A stretch of DNA of 64,000 bases from Cellvibrio japonicus Ueda107 (GCF_000019225.1 NC_010995.1:810001-874000), one strand, 5' to 3'; shown: positions 55,368 to 63,779, numbered from the stretch's first letter. The notes: generated from the letters alone by a model not told the origin. Made by a program: numbers and translations.

Positions 55368-57215
55368 ATGCGTCGAATATTGATTCTATGCCTATTGATT
55401 GCCGTTGGCACGGCTCATGGTTCTGAAGGCTATCGCCTGGAACGTGTTGAACCGGCCAATTGGTGGGTCGGTATGAAATATAATCAGGTGGAACTGTTGG
55501 TTTATGGCCAGGGCATAAGTGATCTGCATCCCAGTATCCACTATCCAGGGGTTAGTATTCAGCAGGTTGCCCGTGTTGAAAATGCCAATTATCTATTTGT
55601 CACACTCAATATTGCGGCTAATGCAAAACCGGGTAAATTTTTTATTCATTTTAGTAATGAATCAGATGAAAAAATTGTATGGGAATATTACTTGCTCGCT
55701 CGTGAAAAAGGTTCTGCCGAACGCCAGGGCTTTTCCCCCAAGGATATGATATACCTGATTACACCGGATCGTTTTGCTAACGGTAATTCACGCAATGACT
55801 CGCTGCCTGAACTGGCAGAAAAAGCGGATAGGATGGACAAAAATGGCCGCCATGGTGGTGATATTGCCGGGATGATACAGCACCTTGATTATTTGGCCGG
55901 GCTTGGTGTTACCCAGATATGGCCAAATCCACTCACGGAAAATAATCAGCCTTCATATTCTTATCATGGCTATGCCACAACGAACTTATATCAGATTGAT
56001 GCTCGTTACGGCAGCAATGAAGATTTTAAAACCTTTGTCACCAAGGCTCGCGCTAAGGGCATAGGTGTTATTAAGGATATTGTGGTAAATCATATTGGGT
56101 CTGAGCATTGGTGGATGAAGGATTTACCTTCGCGTGACTGGTTGAATTACCCCGACCAATATCGGGAGACCAACCATCGGCGCACGGTTATCCAGGATCC
56201 TTATGCAGCACCTGAAGATAAAGCGTTGTTTGTGGATGGTTGGTTTGTGCCAACCATGCCGGATTTAAACCAGCGTAATCCCCATCTCGCACGCTATTTA
56301 ATCCAGAACAGTATTTGGTGGGTTGAATATGCAGGATTGAGTGGGATTCGGGAGGATACTTACGGCTATGCAGATGAAAAATTCCTGTCTGACTGGGCCA
56401 AAGCGATTATGGATGAATATCCCAATTTTAATATCGTTGGCGAGGAGTGGAGTAGTAATCCGGCGGTTGTTGCCCATTGGCTGCGTGGCAAGCAGAATCC
56501 CAGTGGCCACCTTCCCTATATGCCAAGCATGATGGATTTTCCTATTCATGAGGCCCTGCGTATCGCCCTGGAGGAACAAGAGGGATGGGATACCGGTCTG
56601 GTAAAGCTGTATGAAACATTAGCGAATGATTTTATTTACCCTGATCCATTTAATCTGGTGATATTTCCCGAAAATCACGATACCTCCCGTATTTATTCTT
56701 ATTTGCACGACGATATTGATCTCTTTAAAAGTGCCATGATTTATATGGCTACCATGCGTGGTATTCCACAACTTTATTATGGCTCCGAAGTTTTATTAAG
56801 CAGCCCCCGGCATCGTGATGATGGTGCGATTCGATCTGATATGCCGGGCGGTTGGAGTGGCGATAAAAAGAATGCTTTTACGGGTAAAGGCTTAACCAAC
56901 GCAGAGCGTGATGCACAAGATTTTATACGCACATTGTTTCGCTGGCGCAAGTCAGCGGATGTTATCCATCATGGAAAACTGCAGCACTTTGCGCCTCAAG
57001 ATGGTACTTATGTGTATTTCCGCTATTTGGACAATCGTGCGGTCATGGTGGCGATAAACAAAAATAAACAAGAAAAAACCTTGGACTTAAAGCGCTTTAA
57101 TGCATTATTGGCGGATAAGCAATTTGCACGGGATGTTATCTCCGGTAAGGCAGTAGACATAAAGGTGCCACTTGTTTTATCACCAAAGCAATCGCTAGTG
57201 ATTGAGCTGAAATAA
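55368..57215 (+). CDS. Exported GH13 cyclomaltodextrinase / neopullulanase-like enzyme
   Basis: Retaining alpha-glucan hydrolase predicted for the periplasm. A signal peptide (1-19, ending AHGS) is followed by an early-set beta domain (about 22-110) of cyclomaltodextrinase type. The barrel begins at DMIYLITPDRFANGN. Catalytic residues are D330 in GIREDTYGYAD, E359 in NIVGEEW and D438 in FPENHDTSRI; VKDIVVNHIG is region I. The ATG at 55368 follows AGGAGA; 615 aa. It is similar in role to Bacteroides SusA. Alternative: a periplasmic alpha-amylase. Confidence 0.88.
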   Translation: MRRILILCLLIAVGTAHGSEGYRLERVEPANWWVGMKYNQVELLVYGQGISDLHPSIHYPGVSIQQVARVENANYLFVTLNIAANAKPGKFFIHFSNESDEKIVWEYYLLAREKGSAERQGFSPKDMIYLITPDRFANGNSRNDSLPELAEKADRMDKNGRHGGDIAGMIQHLDYLAGLGVTQIWPNPLTENNQPSYSYHGYATTNLYQIDARYGSNEDFKTFVTKARAKGIGVIKDIVVNHIGSEHWWMKDLPSRDWLNYPDQYRETNHRRTVIQDPYAAPEDKALFVDGWFVPTMPDLNQRNPHLARYLIQNSIWWVEYAGLSGIREDTYGYADEKFLSDWAKAIMDEYPNFNIVGEEWSSNPAVVAHWLRGKQNPSGHLPYMPSMMDFPIHEALRIALEEQEGWDTGLVKLYETLANDFIYPDPFNLVIFPENHDTSRIYSYLHDDIDLFKSAMIYMATMRGIPQLYYGSEVLLSSPRHRDDGAIRSDMPGGWSGDKKNAFTGKGLTNAERDAQDFIRTLFRWRKSADVIHHGKLQHFAPQDGTYVYFRYLDNRAVMVAINKNKQEKTLDLKRFNALLADKQFARDVISGKAVDIKVPLVLSPKQSLVIELK

Positions 57216-57277
57216 ATAACAACTCAATGTCCAGGTTTTTTGATCGGTTATCCACCGAGATATGTCAGGGGAATATG

Positions 57278-59353
57278 ATGAATAGACATAATAAAGTTTA
57301 CTTTTTTTTAAGTTTTTCGCTTGTGACGAGTGCAATGGCTAACGCTGCCACCCTGAGCGTGAAATCACCGGATGGAAATATCCAGTTCATCGTTAATGAT
57401 GACGCCGGTGTGCCCAATTACAAGGTTGTCTATCGCGGACAGGAGGTTGTACAAAAGTCGTTGTTGGGGCTGGAGTTCAAGAACGTAGATGGGTTTGTGC
57501 GCAATCTTAAAATTGCGGAACATACCACAGCCAGCGTGGACTCTACCTGGGAGCAACCCTGGGGTGAGCAGCGTCTTATGCATGATCTGCATCATGAACT
57601 GTCAATCACGTTTGCCGGCATAGACCGGCCTAAGAAACAAATGATATTGCGGGTACGGGCTTTCAATGATGGTGTGGGTTTTCGCTATGAGGTTCCCAAA
57701 CAGAAAGACCTGGCAGATAACCATCGTGGTTATATTGAAATCGTGGATGAAAAAACGGAATTTATGATTCCTGAGCCACAAAAGACAACGGCCTGGTGGA
57801 TACCTTCACGCAATTGGAATCGCTATGAGTATTTGTATAAAACAACTCCTTTAAGTGGATTTGATCGTGTGCATACCCCCCTGACTGTTAAATTACCATC
57901 GGGTGTTCATCTGTCTATTCATGAAGCGGCATTGGTTGATTATGCGTCTATGACACTGGATCAGCAGCGCGATGGAATCCTGAAGGCTGATTTGACGCCC
58001 TGGCATGATGGCATCAAGGTGAAAACCCATTTGGGATTTGTGTCGCCCTGGCGGACGATCCAAATATCACCGGATGCCAAGGGATTACTTAATTCTTCAT
58101 TGATTTTGAATTTAAATGAACCAAATAAGCTGGGTGATGTGTCCTGGGTAAAGCCGGGTAAATACATTGGTATATGGTGGGGCATGCATGTCGGTGCCAA
58201 TACCTGGGGTTCCGGGCCAACACATGGCGCGACAACGGAAAATACCAAGCATTATATTGATTTCGCGGCGCAATACGGTTTTGACGGTGTTCTGGTTGAG
58301 GGTTGGAACGAGGGATGGGATGGGGACTGGTTCTACAACGGTGATATTTTCAGTTTTACCAAGCCTTATCCTGATTTTGATCTTGCCGAGATTACCCGTT
58401 ATGGCAAGGAAAAAGGAGTACGCCTGGTGGGGCACCATGAAACATCAGGTGCGGTTACCAACTATCGCAACCAAATGGGAGAGGCCTTTGACCTTTATAA
58501 AAAGCATGGAGTCAGCCAGGTAAAAACAGGCTATGTGGCCGATGGCGGCAAAGCCAAGCGAATTGATGAAAAACGCATAGTGCGCAACGAGTGGCACGAT
58601 GGCCAGTTTATGGTGGGCGAGTACCTCCATTCGGTCACAGAGGCGGCAAAGCGCCATATCAGTATCAATACTCACGAACCCATCAAGGATACCGGCCTGC
58701 GCCGGACCTATCCCAATTGGATTTCACGTGAAGGTGCCAGGGGGCAGGAGTACAACGCCTGGGGCTCTCCACCAAACCCGCCGGAACATACGGTTATATT
58801 GCCCTTTACCCGGATGCTGTCTGGCCCCATGGATTATACGCCGGGTATTTTTAATCTGGCGCCTTATGGGTTGGAGGCAGAAAACCGGGTGCGCTCAACC
58901 CTGGCAAAAGAGTTGGCGCTCTATGTCATTATTTATAGTCCCATTCAAATGGCCGCTGACCAAATTGAAAACTACCTGGAAGCGGATGGGAAAACACTGA
59001 AGCCTGGGTTCCAGTTTATTCGCGATGTTCCTACGGATTGGGAAGAGAGCCGTGCACTGGATGGTGCGGTGGGCGATTATGTTGTCATTGCCAGAAAACA
59101 ACGCAAGGCGGACGACTGGTTCCTCGGCGCTATCACCGATGAGGATGCGCGAAATATAACGATTAACCTGGATTTCCTTGATAAGGGAAAATCCTATGAA
59201 GCCCAGATTTATCGCGATGGCCCCAAGGCGGAGTGGAAAACCAATCCCTATGACTTGGTGATTGAGACGCGAAAGGTATCTGCAGGCGATACCCTGGAAT
59301 TTAAATTAGGTACCAGTGGTGGTGTTGCCATCCGTTTTAAAGCTATCAACTAA
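57278..59353 (+). CDS. GH97 alpha-glucosidase (SusB-like, inverting)
   Basis: Calcium-dependent enzyme that releases glucose from maltodextrins. Signal peptide about 1-22 (ANAA). An N-terminal beta-supersandwich (about 25-290) is followed by the (beta/alpha)8 barrel. Residues corresponding to the SusB active site are visible: E388 in HHETSGA, E467 in NTHEPIKDTG, E485 and E491 in REGARGQE. The 24-residue E467-E491 spacing equals that of SusB E508-E532. These match the inverting SusB subgroup rather than the retaining alpha-galactosidases, which use Asp. The second ATG (57278) is better spaced from AGGGGA than the first (57275). 691 aa. Confidence 0.9.
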   Translation: MNRHNKVYFFLSFSLVTSAMANAATLSVKSPDGNIQFIVNDDAGVPNYKVVYRGQEVVQKSLLGLEFKNVDGFVRNLKIAEHTTASVDSTWEQPWGEQRLMHDLHHELSITFAGIDRPKKQMILRVRAFNDGVGFRYEVPKQKDLADNHRGYIEIVDEKTEFMIPEPQKTTAWWIPSRNWNRYEYLYKTTPLSGFDRVHTPLTVKLPSGVHLSIHEAALVDYASMTLDQQRDGILKADLTPWHDGIKVKTHLGFVSPWRTIQISPDAKGLLNSSLILNLNEPNKLGDVSWVKPGKYIGIWWGMHVGANTWGSGPTHGATTENTKHYIDFAAQYGFDGVLVEGWNEGWDGDWFYNGDIFSFTKPYPDFDLAEITRYGKEKGVRLVGHHETSGAVTNYRNQMGEAFDLYKKHGVSQVKTGYVADGGKAKRIDEKRIVRNEWHDGQFMVGEYLHSVTEAAKRHISINTHEPIKDTGLRRTYPNWISREGARGQEYNAWGSPPNPPEHTVILPFTRMLSGPMDYTPGIFNLAPYGLEAENRVRSTLAKELALYVIIYSPIQMAADQIENYLEADGKTLKPGFQFIRDVPTDWEESRALDGAVGDYVVIARKQRKADDWFLGAITDEDARNITINLDFLDKGKSYEAQIYRDGPKAEWKTNPYDLVIETRKVSAGDTLEFKLGTSGGVAIRFKAIN

Positions 59354-59365
59354 TTGCCAATACCC

Positions 59366-59400
59366 AAGCCGTTGCCTGTGCGACGGCTTTTTATTTTTTT
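59366..59400 (+). terminator. Terminator after the GH97 gene
   Basis: AAGCCGT pairs with ACGGCTT around a GC-closed loop, followed by TTATTTTTTT. The next amylase gene starts 44 nt later and has no ATACGTAT site of its own, so it is either read through or driven by an unseen promoter. Confidence 0.8.
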
Positions 59401-59443
59401 ATGATTTTTAAAACCATGATAACAAACGGTCAAGGGGGATTTG

Positions 59444-61354
59444 ATGAGGAATATTATTGCCAGCCTGGTTATTTGCAGTCTGTTTATAGGATGCAGTAAA
59501 CAGCAGGAAGAGCCGGTGCCAGTGATACAGGCGTCGCCAGTCAATACTCTGCCAGAGCCTCAAGCACAGGGTAAGTTTGTGGTTTACCAGGTGTTTACCC
59601 GCTTATTTGGAAATACCAATACAACCAATAAGCCCTGGGGAACGATTGAGGAAAACGGTGTAGGCAAGTTTAACGATATTACCGAAAAGGCCTTGGCAGG
59701 TATTAAGGAACTGGGTGTTACCCATGTGTGGTATACCGGTGTTCCCCACCATGCGGTTATTCGAGATTACACAACTTATGGCATTAGCAACGATGATCCG
59801 GATGTTGTTAAAGGCCGGGCGGGATCACCCTATGCGGTCAAGGATTATTACAGTGTGAATCCTGATCTTGCGACCGATCCGGCCAAGCGGATTGAGGAGT
59901 TTGAGGCATTGATTGCGCGCACGCACCAACAGGGGATGAAAGTCATCATCGATATAGTGCCCAACCATGTTGCCCGCCGCTATGAATCTCTGGCCAAGCC
60001 GGAAGGTGTAAAGGATTTTGGTGCAACTGACGATACGACCAAAGAGTATGCGCGCGCTAATAATTTTTACTATGTGATTGGTGAGGCATTTGCTGTGCCT
60101 GAGGCAGTCAATGGTTATCAGCCTCTTGGCGGTGAAGCCCATCCATTGAGTGATGGTTTGTTTGAGGAGGTTCCCGCCAAGTGGACCGGTAATGGTTCAC
60201 GCCTGGCGCAACCCAAGGCGGATGATTGGTATGAGACGGTAAAAATAAATTATGGTGTTCGCCCGGATGGCTCGAAGGATTTCCCGGAATTACCGGCAGA
60301 TTATGCCCATAAAAGTATCGCCGAGCATGTGGCATTCTGGCAGGACAAGTCTGTCCCGGATTCCTGGATCAAGTTTCGTCAGATTGCAGAATATTGGTTG
60401 GATAAAGGTGTTGATGGTTTCCGCTTTGATATGGCGGAAATGGTGCCGGTAGAGTTCTGGAGTTACCTCAACTCGGCGATTAAACAAAAAAAAACTGACG
60501 CTTTTTTGCTGGCTGAAATCTATAACCCAAAAGCCTACCGGGATTATATCCATCTTGGAAAAATGGACTATCTCTACGACAAAGTCGAAATGTATGACAG
60601 CTTGAAAGAGATCATCCAGGGTAAAGTGGAAACCGATGTGTTGATCCCTATACAGCAGGGACTGGCAGATATTGAGCATCACATGCTGCATTTTTTGGAG
60701 AACCATGACGAGCAGCGAATTGCCAGCCCAGAATTCGCCGGAAGTCCAGAAAAGGCAAAGCCTGCGATGGTGGTATCGGCATTAATCGGCAGCTCTCCCA
60801 CAATGATTTATTTTGGGCAGGAAGTGGGTGAACCGGGAGCGATAGACTCCGGGTTTGGCGACCCATCGCGCACAACGATTTTTGATTATGCCGGCGTACC
60901 CCATCATCAACGCTGGATGAATGGAGGCAAGTTTGATGGTGGTGCACTAAGTCGTGAGGAGCGCGGGTTACGCGATTTCTATGTGAAATTAATGCGCTTC
61001 TCTGCTGTGCACCCGGCGCTTCTGGGCGAGTACCAGGAAATCCATCGGTTTAACCGCGATCAGGCACCGGGTTATAACGGTCGCTTGTTTTCTTTTGTGC
61101 GCTGGAAGGCGGCTTCTGAGCGATTAATTGTCGTCAGCAATTTTGATGCAAGTGCTGCCGCTGAGGTTTCCCTGCAATTGCCTCCGGCATTAATCCAACA
61201 GTGGCAATTACAACAGGGCGACTATCGTCTGAGTGATGCCTTGGCTGACTCCAGCCGGCAATATGTCTTATCGGTGGCTGATGGCAAGGCGAGTGTGCCT
61301 GTCCAATTGGCGCCTTTGCAGAGCCTGGTTTTGGTGTTTTCTGATAAGCCTTGA
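59444..61354 (+). CDS. GH13 alpha-amylase lipoprotein
   Basis: Retaining endo-acting starch hydrolase, probably on the cell surface. A lipoprotein signal ends in SLFIGC (C17); Ser at +2 favours the outer membrane. The barrel begins at GKFVVYQVFTRLFGN. Catalytic residues are D329 in GFRFDMAEMVP, E358 in LLAEIYNP and D422 in LENHDEQRI; IDIVPNHVAR is region I. A C-terminal beta domain follows from about residue 560. The ATG at 59444 is preceded by AAGGGGGA; 636 aa. It may be the surface amylase that feeds the TonB receptor, comparable in role to SusG but a different subfamily. Confidence 0.88.
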   Translation: MRNIIASLVICSLFIGCSKQQEEPVPVIQASPVNTLPEPQAQGKFVVYQVFTRLFGNTNTTNKPWGTIEENGVGKFNDITEKALAGIKELGVTHVWYTGVPHHAVIRDYTTYGISNDDPDVVKGRAGSPYAVKDYYSVNPDLATDPAKRIEEFEALIARTHQQGMKVIIDIVPNHVARRYESLAKPEGVKDFGATDDTTKEYARANNFYYVIGEAFAVPEAVNGYQPLGGEAHPLSDGLFEEVPAKWTGNGSRLAQPKADDWYETVKINYGVRPDGSKDFPELPADYAHKSIAEHVAFWQDKSVPDSWIKFRQIAEYWLDKGVDGFRFDMAEMVPVEFWSYLNSAIKQKKTDAFLLAEIYNPKAYRDYIHLGKMDYLYDKVEMYDSLKEIIQGKVETDVLIPIQQGLADIEHHMLHFLENHDEQRIASPEFAGSPEKAKPAMVVSALIGSSPTMIYFGQEVGEPGAIDSGFGDPSRTTIFDYAGVPHHQRWMNGGKFDGGALSREERGLRDFYVKLMRFSAVHPALLGEYQEIHRFNRDQAPGYNGRLFSFVRWKAASERLIVVSNFDASAAAEVSLQLPPALIQQWQLQQGDYRLSDALADSSRQYVLSVADGKASVPVQLAPLQSLVLVFSDKP

Positions 61355-61378
61355 AGGCTTTGGTATTGATGACTGAAC

Positions 61379-61456
61379 TGCATACGTATGTATAGCCTGT
61401 GGCGCTTATGAATACGTATGTAGTCAGTTGTTGTTATTCGGCGCCATGTCTACTAT
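61379..61456 (+). promoter_or_regulatory. Orphan promoter with paired ATACGTAT operators downstream of the amylase gene
   Basis: TGCATACGTATGTA (61379-61392) and GAATACGTATGT (61410-61421) are 30 bp apart. TTGTTG (61428-61433), a 17-nt spacer and TACTAT (61451-61456) follow at the same distance as in the three enzyme promoters. The stretch ATACGTATGTAGTCA-N-TTG is shared with the alpha-glucosidase promoter. No protein gene follows before the terminator at 61553. With the next two entries this explains the 343-bp gap 61355-61697. Confidence 0.7.
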
Positions 61457-61462
61457 GAACTT

Positions 61463-61588
61463 ATTGCAAGAGTTCACCAAGTCTCCTGTGGGAAACTCCA
61501 GCAGTTTATCTCTTCTCCATTTTTTTGTTGTTTATCGTCGCTGTTGATAACTTGGCGCAGCTTGCTGCGCCACTTTTTTTATTTTATT
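61463..61588 (+). ncRNA. Candidate maltodextrin-regulated small RNA
   Basis: A transcript from the orphan promoter would start about 61463 and end at the T-run near 61587, giving roughly 125 nt. The interior has a possible helix around CTGTGGGAAACTCCAGCAG and a pyrimidine-rich, U-rich stretch before the terminal hairpin, as seen in Hfq-type RNAs. No convincing open reading frame fits inside the predicted transcript. Alternatively the promoter may be a remnant of a deleted gene. Confidence 0.4.
61553..61587 (+). terminator. Strong terminator of the starch locus
   Basis: TGGCGCAG pairs perfectly with CTGCGCCA around CTTG, followed by CTTTTTTTATTTTATTT. It closes the candidate small RNA and insulates the CYTH gene. 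Confidence 0.92.
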
Positions 61589-61697
61589 TCCTGCTGTTAT
61601 TCCCTCCAAATCTTATTTAAGCTGCCGCTTACCCTCCGTGGAGTTCTATATCTCTGCGGGACGTTTTTACCGGACAAGTTGGTAAGGTTGCGTGCAA

Positions 61698-62168
61698 ATG
61701 CCCATTGAAATTGAACGAAAATTCCTGGTTGTCGGGGAGACTTGGCGCGAGGTGCCTGCTGTTTATTATGCGCAAGGTTATCTGAATCGTGACAAGGCGC
61801 GGACAGTACGCGTGCGCATTGCAAATAACCAGGCATTCCTGACTGTCAAAGGGGCGAATCAGGGGGCTCGCCGCTGTGAGTTTGAGTATCCGATCCCTGT
61901 GCCTGATGCGCGGGAATTATTGTGCTTGTGTGAGCAGCCGCTAATTGAAAAGTATCGCCGTAACATCCTCCATGCCGGCTTTGTGTGGGAAGTGGATGAA
62001 TTTCTGGGGGAAAATACAGGCTTGGTGGTGGCCGAAATAGAGTTACCGGATGAGTCCACCGAGTTTGAGCGACCCGACTGGGTTGGCCTGGAAGTAACAA
62101 ACGATTCCCGTTACTACAATGCCAATCTCTCCCGCTACCCCTATATCCAATGGCAGAACAACGATTAA
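61698..62168 (+). CDS. CYTH-domain protein, probable inorganic triphosphatase
   Basis: The N-terminal EIERKF is the ExExK signature of CYTH tunnel-fold phosphatases. Further charged strands follow: RTVRVRIANNQAFLTVKG, EFEYPIP, IEKYRR, WEVDEF and AEIELP, with alternating Glu/Arg/Lys that line the tunnel. At 156 aa it is a single-domain form like bacterial tripolyphosphatases. Function as a metal-dependent triphosphatase is inferred from the family. The ATG at 61698 is preferred over a GTG two codons upstream. It is separated from the starch locus by a terminator. Confidence 0.85.
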   Translation: MPIEIERKFLVVGETWREVPAVYYAQGYLNRDKARTVRVRIANNQAFLTVKGANQGARRCEFEYPIPVPDARELLCLCEQPLIEKYRRNILHAGFVWEVDEFLGENTGLVVAEIELPDESTEFERPDWVGLEVTNDSRYYNANLSRYPYIQWQNND

Positions 62169-62207
62169 TAGCTGGTTTCTATCAGCTATATCAAATCAAT
62201 TTTCTTT

Positions 62208-62226
62208 GATAATGATTATTAATTGC
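62208..62226 (+). promoter_or_regulatory. Possible Fur box upstream of the DUF2061 gene
   Basis: GATAATGATTATTAATTGC matches the 19-bp Fur consensus at 14 positions, including the complete left half GATAATGAT. It lies 65 nt upstream of the small membrane protein gene. The right half is weak. Confidence 0.35.
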
Positions 62227-62290
62227 CTAGTATGAATCCATGGGCTGGTACCTATGCCGGCCACAGATCAGAAGATGGGGGATTAATATC

Positions 62291-62500
62291 ATGGCCAAAA
62301 CTGCATCATTCGCTGTCGTTCACTTCAGTGTTGCCTTCGCTGTGGGCTATGCCTTTACCGGTAGTGTTTTGATTGGGGGGGCCATGGCCTTGGTGGAGCC
62401 TGCGATTAACACTGTTGCTTTCTTCTTCCATGAAATAGCCTGGAAGAAAATTGAAGCTAATAAGGGCGTTATTGAGGATGTCTTTGCCAGTAGTGTGTAG
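62291..62500 (+). CDS. DUF2061 family small membrane protein
   Basis: A 69-aa protein with two hydrophobic segments (about 7-25 and 27-48) and the characteristic EPAINTVAFFFHEIAWKKIE of DUF2061. The ATG at 62291 (MAKTASFAVVHFSVAFAVGY) is preferred over an upstream 17-codon arginine-rich extension. Function is unknown. A possible Fur box lies upstream. It converges on tatC. Confidence 0.75.
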   Translation: MAKTASFAVVHFSVAFAVGYAFTGSVLIGGAMALVEPAINTVAFFFHEIAWKKIEANKGVIEDVFASSV

Positions 62501-62502
62501 GC

Positions 62503-62520
62503 GGGGATAGCGATATCCCC
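62503..62520. terminator. Small hairpin between the DUF2061 gene and tatC
   Basis: GGGGATA pairs with TATCCCC around GCGA in the 34-bp gap between convergent genes. There is no T-run in either direction, so its efficiency is doubtful. Confidence 0.4.
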
Positions 62521-62534
62521 ACTCTCTCGTGTGC

Positions 62535-63284
62535 TCAGGTCTCTTTACGGGCGCGCTCTTCGCTGCGTTTCTGCACAAGGCGCCCGAAGAAGAGGCCCGC
62601 TTCAAAGAGCATCCACATGGGAATAGCAAGCAGTGTTTGGGAAAAGATGTCTGGCGGAGTTAACAGCATCCCCACGACAAAGCAACCAACGACAATATAG
62701 CGACGTTTGCTCGCCAGGCTGTCAGCGCTGACGATACCTGAGTGAATCATGAGAACGGTTGCAACCGGGATTTCAAAGGCAAATCCAAACGCCAGCAACA
62801 TGTGCAGTACCAGGTCCAGGTACTTGGTAATGTCAGTCATGGCACTGACACCTTCCAGCTCAATGCCCATGGTGAAATTAAACAGCATGGGTAGTACCAG
62901 AAAATACGCAAAAGCCATTCCGGTAAAAAACAACAACACGCTAGAGATCAGCAGAGGCGCTGCCAATTGCTTCTCATGTATATAAAGGCCCGGCGCGATA
63001 AATGCCCAGATTTGATAGAGCATATAGGGGACGCTTAAGAACAGCGCTACGTAAAAGGTCAGCTTTAACGGTGTCAAAAATGGCGATATGACATCCGTTG
63101 CAATCATGCTGGTACCCTGGGGTAATACAGCCTGCAGTGGCGCTGAGATAATGGCGTAAATCTGGGTGGCAAACGGAAAAAGGCACACAAAGATAATCAG
63201 CAAACAGAAGAAAGTGCGCAGCAGGCGTGTGCGTAACTCCAGTAGGTGCTGAACCAGGGGTTGTTCTTTATCGGATGCTGTCAT
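62535..63284 (-). CDS. tatC: Sec-independent translocase subunit TatC
   Basis: Polytopic receptor that recognises twin-arginine signal peptides. The N-terminus has PLVQHLLELRTRLLR, the family's cytoplasmic signature. Six hydrophobic segments follow, with FAFEIPVATVLMIHSGIV carrying the conserved FEIP. 249 aa. The start overlaps the tatB stop by 4 nt (ATGA), indicating coupling. Confidence 0.96.
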   Translation of the reverse strand: MTASDKEQPLVQHLLELRTRLLRTFFCLLIIFVCLFPFATQIYAIISAPLQAVLPQGTSMIATDVISPFLTPLKLTFYVALFLSVPYMLYQIWAFIAPGLYIHEKQLAAPLLISSVLLFFTGMAFAYFLVLPMLFNFTMGIELEGVSAMTDITKYLDLVLHMLLAFGFAFEIPVATVLMIHSGIVSADSLASKRRYIVVGCFVVGMLLTPPDIFSQTLLAIPMWMLFEAGLFFGRLVQKRSEERARKET

Positions 63285-63766
63285 GGTTTGGTAGGATCTG
63301 GCTGGGGTGGGGCATCAGCCGACGCTGTTTGCTCCTGGTGAGGTGTGCTTGCCTCCGCGGGCTGCTGATTATCTGCAATGGGCGTGGAATGCGCTGCTGC
63401 TGTTTGATGGGCGTGATCGGGCAGCTCCTCCGGTGCACCGTAGTCGCGTTGCTGTGCCTGGCGACGGGCTTCCTCGTCGGGATCCAGTGCTGCCTGGGCC
63501 TGTTGCTCACCTTGTTGGATTGCTTCCTCCATGGAGCGGCGTGTCTCTTCCAGGCTGCGCATAATCTCTTCGTTATGCAACTGGCGACGGATATCGTCAG
63601 CACCGATTTGCCGCTCAATTTCGCTGCGGGTTTCGCGCAGGCTGCGTTTGAGACGGCCTATCCACAAACCGATCGTGCGCACTGTCTCGGGGAGTTGCTC
63701 TGGCCCTATTACAACCAGCGCCACAACCAGGCAGAGCAGGAGCTCCGTAAAACCTATATCAAACAC
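63281..63766 (-). CDS. tatB: Sec-independent translocase subunit TatB
   Basis: Forms the TatBC receptor complex. MFDIGFTELLLCLVVALVVIGPEQLPETVRTIG gives the N-terminal membrane helix, the conserved Glu8-equivalent and the hinge GPEQLP. An amphipathic charged helix follows (RLKRSLRETRSEIERQIGADD), then a Pro/Gln/Ala-rich tail. 161 aa. Lies between tatA and tatC. Confidence 0.94.
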   Translation of the reverse strand: MFDIGFTELLLCLVVALVVIGPEQLPETVRTIGLWIGRLKRSLRETRSEIERQIGADDIRRQLHNEEIMRSLEETRRSMEEAIQQGEQQAQAALDPDEEARRQAQQRDYGAPEELPDHAHQTAAAHSTPIADNQQPAEASTPHQEQTASADAPPQPDPTKP

Positions 63767-63779
63767 GCGTGTGGCTCAC

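Noticed and set aside
61446..61547. A 33-codon open frame (MSTMNLLQEFTK...) inside the orphan transcript region
   Set aside because: Its ATG lies upstream of the predicted start of transcription and overlaps the -10; it has no Shine-Dalgarno and no recognisable similarity.
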